From: UBA6663 sp044226485
GTDB lineage: Bacteria > Chloroflexota > Anaerolineae > Anaerolineales > UBA6663
DNA length: 64,000 nucleotides
Direction of reading: 5' to 3'
Assembly (NCBI GenBank): GCA_044226485.1
Contig: JBGAGY010000001.1
Location: forward strand, 496,001 to 560,000
Shown here: positions 49,532 to 58,627 of the stretch, piece by piece
Numbering within the stretch: position 1 is the stretch's first letter
Layout: each line of letters starts with the position of its first letter
Notes under the pieces: generated by a model
What the model saw: the letters and a program-made list of their open reading frames with translations, nothing else
Told to the model about the DNA's origin: nothing
Database searches by the model: none
Position numbers and translations under genes: made by a program

Positions 49532-50446
49532 ATGACCCTACAGACCGAAGCGTGGAGCCTGCAGCAGGCCTTTGCCCACACCGAGCAACTGACGCGTCGG
49601 CACTCCGCGACGTTCTACTCCGCCACTGCCCTGCTGCCGGGCGCGGCGCGGCGCGCCATCCGCGCGCTGTATGCCTTCTGCCGCACGACGGATGATCTGG
49701 TCGACCTCGAGACGGCCACGCTGTCCGACGTCGAGCGCTGGCGCCTCGAGGCTCGGCTTCCCGCCAGCCGTCAGGTCGATCCGGTGCTGCGTGCCTGGGC
49801 GCGCATCCGCGAGGAGCATCAGGTGGACGTCCGCTATCAGGAGGAACTGATCGACGGCGTCGCCATGGATTTGCGCCAGCACGGTTACGAGACGTGGGCC
49901 GACCTGCGCCGTTACTGCTACCTGGTCGCCTCAACGGTCGGTCTGCTCTCGATGCCGATCATCGGGTTGGCTCCGGGCGCGACGTTTGCGCATGCCAGCT
50001 CCTTTGCCATCACACTCGGCATCGCGCTGCAACTCACGAACATCCTGCGCGACGTCGGCGAGGACGCCACGCGCGGCCGAGTCTATCTGCCGCTCGAAGA
50101 CCTGCGGCGCTTCGACCTCACACCCGAAGACATCCTCCAGGGCGTGCACGACGAGCGCTTCATCGCGCTGATGAGCTTCGAGATTGAGCGCGCTCAGAAA
50201 CTCTTTGAAGACGCGCTGCCCGGCATCGCCCTGCTCGCGCCGGCCGCGCGGCCGGCCGTCGGCGCCGCCGCCCTGTTCTACCGCGCGATCCTCGAGCGCA
50301 TCGAAGCCAACAACTATCAGGTGCACACCCAGCGTGCTCACACGACCGGCATGCAGAAACTCATGCTCTTGCCCGGCATCTTGTGGAAGGTGTGGCGCAT
50401 CCAAACGCCTGTGCTTCACAATGAAGTCGGGGTGTCGCGCGGATGA
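49532..50446 (+). CDS. crtB: Phytoene synthase
   Basis: The 304-aa enzyme joins two geranylgeranyl diphosphates to phytoene. The first aspartate-rich motif is in YAFCRTTDDLVDLE, the second in LTNILRDVGEDATRGRVYLP, both typical for CrtB. It also has the N-terminal ATFYSATALLP block. The start is 8 nt after the crtI stop, and the stop overlaps the lycopene cyclase ATG by 4 nt. Confidence 0.94.
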   Translation: MTLQTEAWSLQQAFAHTEQLTRRHSATFYSATALLPGAARRAIRALYAFCRTTDDLVDLETATLSDVERWRLEARLPASRQVDPVLRAWARIREEHQVDVRYQEELIDGVAMDLRQHGYETWADLRRYCYLVASTVGLLSMPIIGLAPGATFAHASSFAITLGIALQLTNILRDVGEDATRGRVYLPLEDLRRFDLTPEDILQGVHDERFIALMSFEIERAQKLFEDALPGIALLAPAARPAVGAAALFYRAILERIEANNYQVHTQRAHTTGMQKLMLLPGILWKVWRIQTPVLHNEVGVSRG

Positions 50447-51294
50447 CGTACTTCGAGTTCCTGCTGTGCTTCGTCGTCCCCCCGATCCTGGTGCTGACCG
50501 TCTTCGCGCGGCCGAAAGCCAGGCATTGGATCGGCATCGGCATCCTGGCCATCATCACCTACGTGTGGACGACGCCGTGGGACAACTATCTTGTGGCCAG
50601 CGGCGTCTGGGCTTATCGACCCGATCAGGTCAGCGGCATCGTGCTGGGCTATGTGCCGATCGAGGAGTACACGTTCTTCGGCTTGCAGGCCATCCTGGGC
50701 AGTTTGTGGACCCTCAGCCTGCAGCGGCTGGCGCCCATCGATGAGAGCGAAAGGCCCTCGAGGCCATCGGCTCTGCTGGCGATCACGCTGGCCTGGTCGC
50801 TCGGCCCGATCCTGGCCGCTGTGCTCGGGTTCGCCTCACGATTGCCCACCTCGGAAGTGGTTGCCATACACGTCTGGCCTCCCCTGCCGTTCGGGCACGC
50901 GAACTATCTCCTCTTGATCCTCGTCTGGGCGGTGCCAGTGATCATCGGCCAATGGGTCATCGGAAGGACGATCTTCAGCAAGCGTTTCAGTGTCTGGGCG
51001 CTCGGCTGGCTGGTGCCGACGTTATACTTGTCAGTGAGCGACTCGGTCGCCATCGCAGCGGGTGTCTGGCACATCTTGCCGGCACAGTCGCTGGGATGGT
51101 TGATCCCGCTCGGCCGCGCCGGCCTTCCCTTTGAAGAAGGCGTCTTCTTCCTGGTGACGTCCATGTTGGTCACACAGGGCTTTGTGTTGGTGACGGCGCC
51201 GCAGGGGGCAGCGTTGACGGTCGAGACCGTGCGAGCGTTGCTGGGTCGCAAGGGGGCACGGCATGATCACGCAACTCCGGTCTCTGGCCAGTGA
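50443..51294 (+). CDS. Lycopene cyclase, CrtYcd type
   Basis: The 283-aa membrane protein has about seven hydrophobic segments and two copies of the lycopene cyclase domain. The first carries PWDNYLVASGVWAY and VPIEEYTFF, the second DSVAIAAGVWHI and PFEEGVFF. This is the fused form of the heterodimeric CrtYc/CrtYd cyclase found in actinobacteria, archaea and some Chloroflexota. It closes beta-ionone rings on lycopene. ATGA overlap with crtB supports coupled production. Confidence 0.9.
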   Translation: MTYFEFLLCFVVPPILVLTVFARPKARHWIGIGILAIITYVWTTPWDNYLVASGVWAYRPDQVSGIVLGYVPIEEYTFFGLQAILGSLWTLSLQRLAPIDESERPSRPSALLAITLAWSLGPILAAVLGFASRLPTSEVVAIHVWPPLPFGHANYLLLILVWAVPVIIGQWVIGRTIFSKRFSVWALGWLVPTLYLSVSDSVAIAAGVWHILPAQSLGWLIPLGRAGLPFEEGVFFLVTSMLVTQGFVLVTAPQGAALTVETVRALLGRKGARHDHATPVSGQ

Positions 51295-52072
51295 CGCCCG
51301 ACACCTCGGCTGGCTATCGCTCACCGCCATCTGGCTTCTCCTCATGCTCGTGCTGCCGATCGTCGACTGGCTCAGCCAGGGCCAGGCGTTCGGCCTCATG
51401 GTCACCGTCGTCGTCATCGCGCAGGTCGGGGCCGTCGCGGCTATGGCTCGGCTCGACTGGTCGTGGCGCCGGCTCGCCGACGTGTTGGCGACCATCGGCA
51501 TCGGCGCCTGGCTGGCCGAGATGGCTGGCAGTCGCTTCGGCCTGATCTTCGGCGCGTACGATTACTCGAGCATTCTGCAGCCCCAACTCGCCGGCGTGCC
51601 CGTCCTCATCCCGCTCGCCTGGGCCATGCTTCTGCCTCCGGCCTGGGCGGTCGCCAGCCGCTTCGTCTCGCCACGGCACACGATCCGCTTCGCGCTGATC
51701 AGCGGCCTGGTGTTCACCGCCTGGGATCTGTATCTCGATCCGCAATGGGTGGCGCGCGGGTTGTGGGTCTGGGAGACACCGGGCCTGTACTTCGGCATCC
51801 CGCTCAGCAACTACCTCGGCTGGGTGGCGACCTCTGCCGTCCTCACCTATCTCATCCAACCCATCGACCTTGTCGATTCGGCGCTCCCGCTGGCCGGGCT
51901 ATACACTGTCGTCGCGATCACGCAGGCCGTGGCGCTTGGGCTGTTCTGGAACCAGCCCGGCCCGGCTCTGGTCGGCTTTGTGGTGATGAGCGGGATCAGC
52001 GCCGCATACTGGTGGAAGACCCTCCGGCAGAGCTCTGCCCGCTGGACCCTGCGCCGCGTGCGACGGATCTGA
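51263..52072 (+). CDS. cruF: CruF-like carotenoid hydratase (DUF422 family)
   Basis: The 269-aa membrane protein has seven or eight hydrophobic segments and the family pattern FGAYDYSSILQPQLAGVPVLIPLAWAML, then GLVFTAWDLYLDPQWVARGLWVWE and FGIPLSNYLGWV. CruF adds water across the 1,2 double bond of an acyclic psi end (gamma-carotene 1',2'-hydratase or bisanhydrobacterioruberin hydratase). With a ring-forming cyclase upstream and a glycosyltransferase downstream, a hydroxylated and glycosylated gamma-carotene is plausible. The ATG overlaps the cyclase gene by 32 nt. Confidence 0.85.
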   Translation: MITQLRSLASDARHLGWLSLTAIWLLLMLVLPIVDWLSQGQAFGLMVTVVVIAQVGAVAAMARLDWSWRRLADVLATIGIGAWLAEMAGSRFGLIFGAYDYSSILQPQLAGVPVLIPLAWAMLLPPAWAVASRFVSPRHTIRFALISGLVFTAWDLYLDPQWVARGLWVWETPGLYFGIPLSNYLGWVATSAVLTYLIQPIDLVDSALPLAGLYTVVAITQAVALGLFWNQPGPALVGFVVMSGISAAYWWKTLRQSSARWTLRRVRRI

Positions 52073-52078
52073 ACGTCA

Positions 52079-52084
52079 TAGAAT
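52079..52084 (+). promoter_or_regulatory. -10 box of plsY (leaderless)
   Basis: TAGAAT ends 7 nt before the plsY ATG at 52092, suggesting an internal promoter and a leaderless transcript inside the carotenoid cluster. Confidence 0.5.
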
Positions 52085-52091
52085 TCCACGC

Positions 52092-52691
52092 ATGACTGCA
52101 GTCCTCTTCAGCCTGCTCGGTTTCGCGTCGGGCAGTCTGCCGTTCTCGTATTGGCTTGGGCTCTGGCGACTGCGACGCGACATCCGCTCGGTCGGCGACG
52201 GCAACCCTGGCGCCACGAACGTCCTGCGCGCTGGCGGTGTCGGCCCGTTCGTTGTGGCGATCCTGCTTGACAGTTTCAAAGGCGCAATCCCGGTCGCCCT
52301 GGCTTATTGGGCCTTCGACGTGCGCGGCTGGGGCCTCGTGCCCGTCGCGCTCGCGCCCGTGCTCGGTCACGCCTTTTCGCCCTGGCTCGGCGGTCATGGC
52401 GGCAAGGCCGTCGCCACGACCTTTGGCATCTGGGCCGGGCTCACCGGCCCGGTCGTGCCGACCGTCTTCGGTCTGCTGCTGGCTGTCTGGTTTTGGGCCG
52501 TTTCACCTTCGGGCTGGGCGCTCGTGCTGGCCTTCCTCTGCGTCCTCGCTCACTTGTGGATCGGCCATGCGGATCCGGTCTTTCTCTCGATCTGGCTCGG
52601 CAATGCCCTGCTGCTCGCCTGGAAGTATCGACGTGATCTTGGGCAGCGGCCGCGTCTCAATGTCGAGCGCGTCGCCCGCTGGCTGCGATGA
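52092..52691 (+). CDS. plsY: Acyl-phosphate:glycerol-3-phosphate acyltransferase
   Basis: The 199-aa membrane enzyme transfers an acyl group from acyl phosphate to glycerol 3-phosphate, the first step of phospholipid synthesis. All three PlsY motifs are present: GSLPFSYWLG, SVGDGNPGATNVLRAGG and HAFSPWLGGHGGKAVAT. There are about five membrane segments. It lies between the cruF-like and glycosyltransferase genes. An own -10 box suggests it can be expressed independently of the pigment genes. Confidence 0.93.
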   Translation: MTAVLFSLLGFASGSLPFSYWLGLWRLRRDIRSVGDGNPGATNVLRAGGVGPFVVAILLDSFKGAIPVALAYWAFDVRGWGLVPVALAPVLGHAFSPWLGGHGGKAVATTFGIWAGLTGPVVPTVFGLLLAVWFWAVSPSGWALVLAFLCVLAHLWIGHADPVFLSIWLGNALLLAWKYRRDLGQRPRLNVERVARWLR

Positions 52692-52782
52692 ATGAGATAG
52701 TCGGGTGGCTTGGATAGGGGACTGATCGGCGCGATCCGTTCCCATCTCAGTGTCCCGCGTACTCAAACTCGGCCACACGCAA

Positions 52783-52788
52783 TACAAT
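52783..52788 (+). promoter_or_regulatory. -10 box of the glycosyltransferase gene
   Basis: TACAAT lies 10 nt before the ATG at 52799, so the leader would be only a few nt. Confidence 0.45.
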
Positions 52789-52798
52789 CCATCCACGT

Positions 52799-53950
52799 AT
52801 GACGTCCCTCGACATCCTCTGGCTCGTGATCGCGGTCGCCCTGGCCATCTCCACACTGATCGTGTTAAGCAACCTGGCCTTCTACCCACGACTGCGTCCG
52901 GCGCCGTCGCAACCCGCCACGGTCAGCGTACTGCTGCCGGCCCGGAATGAAGCCGCCGTGATCGGCACGACGGTCAGGCGCCTGCTTGCGTCCTCGACGG
53001 CCATCCACGAGTTGATCGTGCTCGATGACGACTCGACCGATGGGACGGCGCAGTTGGCCCGTGCAGCTGCCGCAGGCGATCCCCGGCTGCGCGTGGTCGC
53101 GGGTGCTCCCTTGCCGGCGGGCTGGCTCGGCAAAAACTGGGCGTGTCATCAGCTTGCCGAGGCCGCCACCGGCGACCTGCTGCTCTTCACCGACGCCGAC
53201 GTCACCTGGCACCCAGGCGCCATCGACGGCCTCGTCGTGTTGCGCGAACGCCTGAACGCCGACCTGCTCAGCATCTGGCCAACCCAGGAGACTGGCTCAT
53301 GGGCCGAGCGGCTCGTCATCCCGTTAATCACGTTTGCGGATTGGGCCTATCTGCCCGTCGTCGCCGTGCACCATGTCACCCAGCCGACCTGGGCGGCCTC
53401 GACGTTGGCGGCCGCTATCGGCCAGTGCCTGCTCTTCACCCGCGCCGCCTATGTTCGGTCCGGCGGACACGCTGCAGTCCGCACGAGCATCATCGATGAC
53501 GTCGCTCTGGCGCGACGCGCCAAGGCGCTGGGCCTGCGCCTGCGCCTCGGCGAGGGCGACGGCCTGATCACCTGCCGCATGTATCACAACTGGCCCGAGG
53601 TGCGCGACGGCTTCGCCAAGAACATCCTGGCCGGCTACGGCGGCGTGCTGCCCATGCTCGTCTCGGCGCTCTTCCACGCCGTGGTCTACGTGCTGCCTTA
53701 CGGGCTGGCCCTGACGGCGGCTTTTTACCCGGCCTGGAACGGGCCTTCCGCCTGGGCCTGGTTGGCGCTGTGCCTGTGGGCGATCGGCCTGCGCGCCATC
53801 ACAGCCTGGACAGCCGGCCAGCGCATCCGCGACGCGATCTGGCTCCCCATCTCGGTCCTGGCAATGACGGCTATCGCTGTGCGTGCCCTCAACTGGCGGC
53901 TTTACGGCGGCCCCGTCTGGAAAGGCCGCGCCGCCCCCGAGAAGGCCTGA
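52799..53950 (+). CDS. Family 2 glycosyltransferase, probably carotenoid-linked
   Basis: The 383-aa protein has an N-terminal membrane anchor and a GT-A domain: VSVLLPARNEAAVIG, IVLDDDSTDGTA, FTDADVTWHPGA (DxD-type), and IIDDVALARRAKALG as acceptor/catalytic region. Three or four C-terminal membrane segments follow. The layout fits membrane GT2 enzymes such as CruC that glycosylate the hydroxyl made by CruF. Its place at the end of the crt cluster is the main reason for this idea. A hopanoid or glycolipid acceptor is possible. Confidence 0.8.
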   Translation: MTSLDILWLVIAVALAISTLIVLSNLAFYPRLRPAPSQPATVSVLLPARNEAAVIGTTVRRLLASSTAIHELIVLDDDSTDGTAQLARAAAAGDPRLRVVAGAPLPAGWLGKNWACHQLAEAATGDLLLFTDADVTWHPGAIDGLVVLRERLNADLLSIWPTQETGSWAERLVIPLITFADWAYLPVVAVHHVTQPTWAASTLAAAIGQCLLFTRAAYVRSGGHAAVRTSIIDDVALARRAKALGLRLRLGEGDGLITCRMYHNWPEVRDGFAKNILAGYGGVLPMLVSALFHAVVYVLPYGLALTAAFYPAWNGPSAWAWLALCLWAIGLRAITAWTAGQRIRDAIWLPISVLAMTAIAVRALNWRLYGGPVWKGRAAPEKA

Positions 53951-54073
53951 CCCCCAACCACCCCTAACCATAACGACCTAACGCTGAACCTGTTCGCCCC
54001 CTACACTGTCTGACATCGCTCCGCCGATACGCGTCGGGGCGCTTGCGTAGACGCAGCTCGGTATGGGATATCG

Positions 54074-54166
54074 GCCGCGGATTGAGCGGATTTCGTGGGA
54101 CCTCGGGGAGCGACGGCCTTTGAATGCCTGTTTGCCCCCTTCCGCGACATCTGCCCAATCCGCGGC
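54074..54166. repeat. Imperfect 93-nt inverted repeat
   Basis: GCCGCGGATTG at the left pairs with CAATCCGCGGC at the right end, and the stem extends inward with mismatches (GCGGATTTCG with CGACATCTGC). It sits in the 297-nt gap before the LURP-one-like gene. A stable RNA or a small palindromic element are both possible. Confidence 0.5.
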
Positions 54167-54247
54167 TCATTTCTTGCTCGCACGCACCCCGAGAAAAAGC
54201 AACCCGACGCGTTAAGGAATAGCCGCCCACCATTGGAGACAACCGTC

Positions 54248-54823
54248 ATGCTCAACTACCCCCTCACGCTCAGCTTCAAATTGATCGCGCTCTCGCCCCA
54301 GGTCCGCGTCACCGACGCATCGGGCCAGCTTGTCTTGTACGTCAAACAGAAGGCCCTGGCTCTGCGTGAGGACGTGCGCATCTATGCCGATGAAGCTCAG
54401 ACCCAACAGCTCTATCAAATCAACGCCAACAAGATCATCGACTTCTCGGCCACTTACAACATTGCGCTGGCCGGCGGCGGCGCGCTCGGCGCCGTCAAGC
54501 GCCAGGGCATGCGCTCGATCTGGAAGGCCACCTACAACATCGTCGACACCAACGGCACCGAGGTCGGCCTCATCCACGAAGAGAATCCGTGGCTCAAGGT
54601 GGCCGAGTCGTTCTTGAGCGACGTCCCGTTCATCGGCATGCTGATCAATCCTGCCTATCTGGTCGACTTGCGCGGCCAGACCGCGCTCTACCTCAAGAAG
54701 CAGCCGGCCGTCTTCGAAGGCCGCTTTACGATCGAAAAGCGCGGCTCGTTCTCCGACGCCGACGAGCGTCTCCTGCTCTCGAGCGTCATCATGACCATGA
54801 TGCTCGAGCGTTCGCGCGGCTGA
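54248..54823 (+). CDS. LURP-one-related (tubby-like fold) protein
   Basis: The 191-aa protein is composed of repeated beta strands in the order LTLSFKLIALSPQVRVTDASGQ, VLYVKQKALALREDVRIYADE, LYQINANKIIDFSATYNI, and so on. This resembles the LOR/phospholipid-scramblase-like beta barrel, whose bacterial members have no agreed function. No signal peptide, membrane segment or catalytic motif was seen. GGAG lies 9 nt before the ATG at 54248. The earlier frame from 54095 runs through the inverted repeat and is unlikely. A perfect terminator hairpin follows. Confidence 0.65.
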   Translation: MLNYPLTLSFKLIALSPQVRVTDASGQLVLYVKQKALALREDVRIYADEAQTQQLYQINANKIIDFSATYNIALAGGGALGAVKRQGMRSIWKATYNIVDTNGTEVGLIHEENPWLKVAESFLSDVPFIGMLINPAYLVDLRGQTALYLKKQPAVFEGRFTIEKRGSFSDADERLLLSSVIMTMMLERSRG

Positions 54824-54838
54824 GCTTTTCAGAAACTC

Positions 54839-54887
54839 GCACAAACGACAACCGGCCGGGCAATGCCCGGCCGGTTGTCGTTTGTGC
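54839..54887. terminator. Perfect 24-bp hairpin between convergent genes
   Basis: GCACAAACGACAACCGGCCG continues into GGGCA and is matched exactly by the downstream half, with a minimal loop. It lies 16 nt from either gene end and should terminate both directions. Confidence 0.75.
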
Positions 54888-54902
54888 GAGCGATCAGGTC
54901 GT

Positions 54903-55622
54903 TCAGGGTTTGGTGGTCAGCCGCGTGTAAAGCGCAGCCGCCCAGTCCAGCATGGCCTGCTGCTCCTCGGTCGTCGGTGTCTCAGTGCCAGTGCCGACGA
55001 AGTACAGATCATCTACGAAACCGTCGGCCACGACGGTGCCTCCGTTGAGATCCTCTGACGTGAAGCGGACCTCGCCAAAGCGGGAGAGCCACTTGTCGAG
55101 CTGGGCCTGCTCTTCGGCCGTCAATTTGACATCGGCCGCCTCGCCGCACGTTCCGGCCGTCATCGCGCCGTCACGGACAAGTTCGAGCGTCTGGCACACG
55201 CCGGCAATGCCGCCAGTGCGGCCCCAGATCACGCGCGCCGGGTTCTCAAGCACCACCGACGCGTCTTGGTTTGTGTGAACCACATACGTGGTGCCATCAG
55301 CCGTCAGGGTGATGCGATATCCGGGCGTCACCACGGCCGCGCACATCGCTGCCGGTTGCGGGATGCCCAGACACGAGTCAGAGAACTCGACGGGTGTTGC
55401 GCCGATCGCTGTGATGTCGGCAAGATTGATGCCGAGCGATTCGGCCAACCTGGCGGCGGCGGCCGCCTGTGCGGCAGCCACTTCAGGCTCGAGCGAGGGA
55501 AGCGGGATAGGTGTTCCGTCCGAGCTCGCAGGGCCACCGCTGTTGGGAACGGACACCGGCTGGCAGGCCGCGATCAGGAGCGCGGCAGCCACGGTGCCAA
55601 GCCATAGGATGGGGGATTTCAT
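54903..55622 (-). CDS. Secreted lipoprotein of unknown function
   Basis: The 239-aa protein has a lipoprotein signal (LLIAAC, Cys20), a Pro/Ser linker and a helical AQAAAAARLAESLG stretch. Then comes a segment VEFSDSCLGIPQPAAMC...TPGYRITLTADGTTYVVHTNQDASVV. That cysteine-bearing, His-Thr-ending block is a recurring module in Chloroflexota and cyanobacterial exported proteins of unknown role. The C-terminal half has one more Cys pair. GAGAGGT precedes the ATG. It converges with the LURP-one-like gene. Confidence 0.65.
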   Translation of the reverse strand: MKSPILWLGTVAAALLIAACQPVSVPNSGGPASSDGTPIPLPSLEPEVAAAQAAAAARLAESLGINLADITAIGATPVEFSDSCLGIPQPAAMCAAVVTPGYRITLTADGTTYVVHTNQDASVVLENPARVIWGRTGGIAGVCQTLELVRDGAMTAGTCGEAADVKLTAEEQAQLDKWLSRFGEVRFTSEDLNGGTVVADGFVDDLYFVGTGTETPTTEEQQAMLDWAAALYTRLTTKP

Positions 55623-55725
55623 ACTTTACCTCTCGGCCGTCGTTGAGTTGTGTCGTCCGGCCACGGAGGGTCAGACGATGCTCAAAGCCTAGAGGTTCCC
55701 GGGGGACATGTCGGTCCGCAATCGC

Positions 55726-57171
55726 TCAACCTTGCGTCAGACTGGCCCCATAGTCGATGAGAGCGCGCACTGACGCCTCCTGCCGGCCTTCGGCGTACAC
55801 GCGCAAGACGGGCTCGGTCCCTGATGGCCGGATCAGCAGCCAGCTGTCGTCGTCCATCACGTACTTCACGCCGTCCTTGGTCTCCACTGCCGCGACCCTC
55901 ATCGACCCGATGGTCTCGGGCGCTTGCTGGCTCAATCGGCGCGTCATCTCGCTCTTCGACACCGGTCGACTCAGCCGCATGTCACGGCGCTCGTAGATCG
56001 CGGGCCCAACATCTTGCAGCAGCCCGGCCACGAGCTCTTCGAGCGGCACACCATAGGCCGCCACCATCTCGAGGATCAGCAGCCCGAACAACACGCCGTC
56101 GCCTTCAGGGATGTGGCCAAGGATGCTGATGCCGCCCGATTCCTCGCCGCCGATGAGCACAGGGCGCTCGAGCATCAGGTCGGCGATGTGGTTGAAACCG
56201 ACGGGCGTCTCGATGCAGTCGAGGCCATAGCGCTGCGCCAGACGATTCACCATGCGCGTGGTCGACACTGTCTTGACCACCGCTCCGCGCAGCCCGCGGC
56301 AGTCGTGCAGATACCGCAACGCCAGGCTGATGATGCGATGCGGGTCGACGAACTGGCCGCGGCCGTCGACAGCACCGGTTCGATCCGCGTCGCCATCTGT
56401 GGCCACCGCGAAGGCACCGTGCCCGGCCGCGATCGCGCCCATGGCAGGCCCAAGGTAGCGCGCGATGGGCTCAGGGTGAACGCCGCCGAAACCAGGGTTC
56501 ATCTCGCCGCGGATCTCGGTGATCTCGCAGCCGGTGCCCGCCAGGATGCCCCGAATCGCGCCGCGGCCCGAGCCGTACATCGAGTCGACGACGAGCCGTT
56601 GGGGGTGGTTCGAGATCAAATCAAAGTTGATCAGCGTGCGAAGGTGGTCGTAGTAAGCTGGCAACGGGTTGAAGCGTTCGATCAGGCCGGCCGTCTGCGC
56701 CTTGTCGTAGTCCATCAGGTTGGGACCGCGCGCGCGTCGTTCGTTGTCGCCCAGAAAGAGCTCGACGCGCCGACACTGCTCGTTGAGCGCCGAACCGCCG
56801 AACGCGGCCTTGAGCTTGACGCCGTTGTAGCGCGGCGCGTTGTGCGAGGCCGTGATCATGATGCCGGCTGCCGCGCGCTGGTGCCTCACGGCGAACGACA
56901 GCGCCGGCGTCGGCGTGTCGGCATGGGTCAGCAAGACACGGATGCCGTTCGCCGCCAGGACGCGTGAGACTTCGATCGCGAACCGATCAGACAGGAAACG
57001 CGTGTCGAAGCCCACTACCATCAACTTCGGATCGAAGGCCGCAGTCCCATTCGACCAATCGCCGGCCAGGACCGCGTCAGCGATCCCCTGTGTGAGCAGC
57101 CGAAGGTTCTCGAACGTGAAGGTCTCAGCGATGACGGCCCGCCAGCCATCGGTGCCAAATTGAATGGTCAT
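55726..57171 (-). CDS. Phosphoglucomutase/phosphomannomutase family protein
   Basis: The 481-aa enzyme has the four loops of the alpha-D-phosphohexomutase family: the phosphoserine loop GIMITASHNAP, the metal loop ATDGDADR, the sugar loop GGEESGG and the phosphate loop RPSGTEP. It interconverts hexose 1- and 6-phosphates (glucose, mannose or glucosamine). The choice cannot be made from these loops. It is the second gene after glycerate 2-kinase on the same strand, at a distance of 138 nt. Confidence 0.92.
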   Translation of the reverse strand: MTIQFGTDGWRAVIAETFTFENLRLLTQGIADAVLAGDWSNGTAAFDPKLMVVGFDTRFLSDRFAIEVSRVLAANGIRVLLTHADTPTPALSFAVRHQRAAAGIMITASHNAPRYNGVKLKAAFGGSALNEQCRRVELFLGDNERRARGPNLMDYDKAQTAGLIERFNPLPAYYDHLRTLINFDLISNHPQRLVVDSMYGSGRGAIRGILAGTGCEITEIRGEMNPGFGGVHPEPIARYLGPAMGAIAAGHGAFAVATDGDADRTGAVDGRGQFVDPHRIISLALRYLHDCRGLRGAVVKTVSTTRMVNRLAQRYGLDCIETPVGFNHIADLMLERPVLIGGEESGGISILGHIPEGDGVLFGLLILEMVAAYGVPLEELVAGLLQDVGPAIYERRDMRLSRPVSKSEMTRRLSQQAPETIGSMRVAAVETKDGVKYVMDDDSWLLIRPSGTEPVLRVYAEGRQEASVRALIDYGASLTQG

Positions 57172-57309
57172 GTGCCCTCAAGCGAGTGGATGGGTCGTGA
57201 GCCTCCGGCTCCCCTCATCATCGACCGGATGGGCCAATGATACCTGTTGCAGAGGGCGACCCGGGCCGGGCCGGCTCTATGCCGATCCTCCAGGACCGGT
57301 TGCATGACC

Positions 57310-58566
57310 TCAAGAGGAGACAAGGCCGATCATCAGGTCGTTGACGTTGGTGCCCGTCGGGCCCGTCAGCAAGAGCATCCCCAGCGCTTTGTGAAAATGA
57401 TAGGCATCATTGCGCGCGAGATATTGGCGGGCGTCGAGACCCAGTCGTTCGGCGGCCGCGATCGTCTCGCCGGTCGCCCAGGCACCGGCCGCGTCAGTCG
57501 GCCCATCGACGCCGTCTGTGCCCAGGCTGGCGATGAGCACACCGGGCTGCCCCGCGATCGCCTGAGCCGCCCCGAGCGCAAACTCCTGGTTGCGGCCGCC
57601 CTGCCCGTCGCCGGTCACGCGCACCGTCGTTTCGCCGCCCGCGACCACGCAGGTTTTGCCCTCAGCCCGAACCTCCAACACAGCTTCTGCGAAACGGCGA
57701 CCGGCGATCTGCGCTTCGCCCTGCCAATCGTCACCCAGATAGTGGCCCGCGTACCCGAGCGAGCGAGCGGCAGCCAGCGCTGCATCACCCGCCAGACGGT
57801 TCGAACCGATCAGGCGATTCTCGACCGCAGCTGCTGCGGATGGGGTTGCTTCTGAGCGGAAGAGCCCGGCGACGGTCGCAGGCAATTCGTCGGCCAGACC
57901 GTACCGCTCTGCGATCTCCCACGCCGTTTCTCCGCCCGCTGGCGGGACCACCGTTGGGCCGGAGGCGATGATCTCGAGCGGATTGCCGATCACGTCAGAG
58001 AGGATCAAGGCCAGCACGCGAGCAGGCGCGGCGAGCCGCAGCAGCCCGCCACCCTTGAGTTGGGACAGGCGCCAGCGCATGCGGTTGAGCGCCGTGATCG
58101 GTGCGCCGGCGCGCAGCGCGAGATCGGTCACGCGTTGCAGATCCGCCAGGCCGAGCCCTTGCACAGGCAGTTCGAGCAGCGCGGACCCGCCGCCCGAAAT
58201 CAGCGCAAGCACGAGGTCGTCACGACGCGTGTCGCTCAGCAGAGCCGCGATCTCTTCACCGGCCGCCAGGCTGCCGGTCGTCGGCAAGGGATGCCCGCCG
58301 GTGATGAACCGCACTCCTGATCCTTCCTCGCGTGGCGCCGCCGGCACGGCCATCACCCCGCCAGCCAGGCGCCTTCCCACCTTTTCGACAGCGGCGCGTG
58401 CCATCGCCACACCGGCCTTGCCGGCCCCCACAATGAACACGCGCGCTGCGCCGGCCAGATCCTCTTCCCGCAACGATCGCGTCACCGCCGCCGCCGGATC
58501 GACAGCCTTGAGCGCGGCCCACATGATCACATCCAGATCACGACGCAATGCTTCGTACGTCATCAT
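57310..58566 (-). CDS. Glycerate 2-kinase (GckA/MOFRL family)
   Basis: The 418-aa protein matches the DUF4147-MOFRL enzyme that phosphorylates D-glycerate to 2-phosphoglycerate. It has VGAGKAGVAMARA near residue 46, ISGGGSALLE in the middle, LSDVIGNPLEIIASGPT, and C-terminal VAGGETTVRVTGDGQGGRNQEFAL followed by GTDGVDGPTDAAGA. The product feeds lower glycolysis. Two ATG codons in a row open the frame. The -10 box TATACT (58573-58578) ends 6 nt before the first, so a leaderless mRNA is likely. Confidence 0.92.
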   Translation of the reverse strand: MMTYEALRRDLDVIMWAALKAVDPAAAVTRSLREEDLAGAARVFIVGAGKAGVAMARAAVEKVGRRLAGGVMAVPAAPREEGSGVRFITGGHPLPTTGSLAAGEEIAALLSDTRRDDLVLALISGGGSALLELPVQGLGLADLQRVTDLALRAGAPITALNRMRWRLSQLKGGGLLRLAAPARVLALILSDVIGNPLEIIASGPTVVPPAGGETAWEIAERYGLADELPATVAGLFRSEATPSAAAAVENRLIGSNRLAGDAALAAARSLGYAGHYLGDDWQGEAQIAGRRFAEAVLEVRAEGKTCVVAGGETTVRVTGDGQGGRNQEFALGAAQAIAGQPGVLIASLGTDGVDGPTDAAGAWATGETIAAAERLGLDARQYLARNDAYHFHKALGMLLLTGPTGTNVNDLMIGLVSS

Positions 58567-58572
58567 TCGAAA

Positions 58573-58578
58573 AGTATA
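58573..58578 (-). promoter_or_regulatory. -10 box of glycerate 2-kinase (leaderless)
   Basis: TATACT on the minus strand is 6 nt from the ATG at 58566. The region is divergent with xseA. Confidence 0.55.
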
Positions 58579-58588
58579 CGCCGCGAAA

Positions 58589-58618
58589 GCGAAGAGCGAA
58601 GTCGATCACGCTCTTCGC
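58589..58618. repeat. Hairpin in the divergent glycerate kinase-xseA region
   Basis: GCGAAGAGCG and CGCTCTTCGC pair around a 10-nt loop between the two divergent promoters. It lies upstream of both genes, so it is unlikely to be a terminator for them. Confidence 0.5.
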
Positions 58619-58627
58619 CCTTCATCC

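Noticed and set aside
54074..54166. 6S RNA
   Set aside because: The stem is imperfect, but the large central bubble and flanking helices of 6S RNA could not be drawn. It remains an unassigned inverted repeat.
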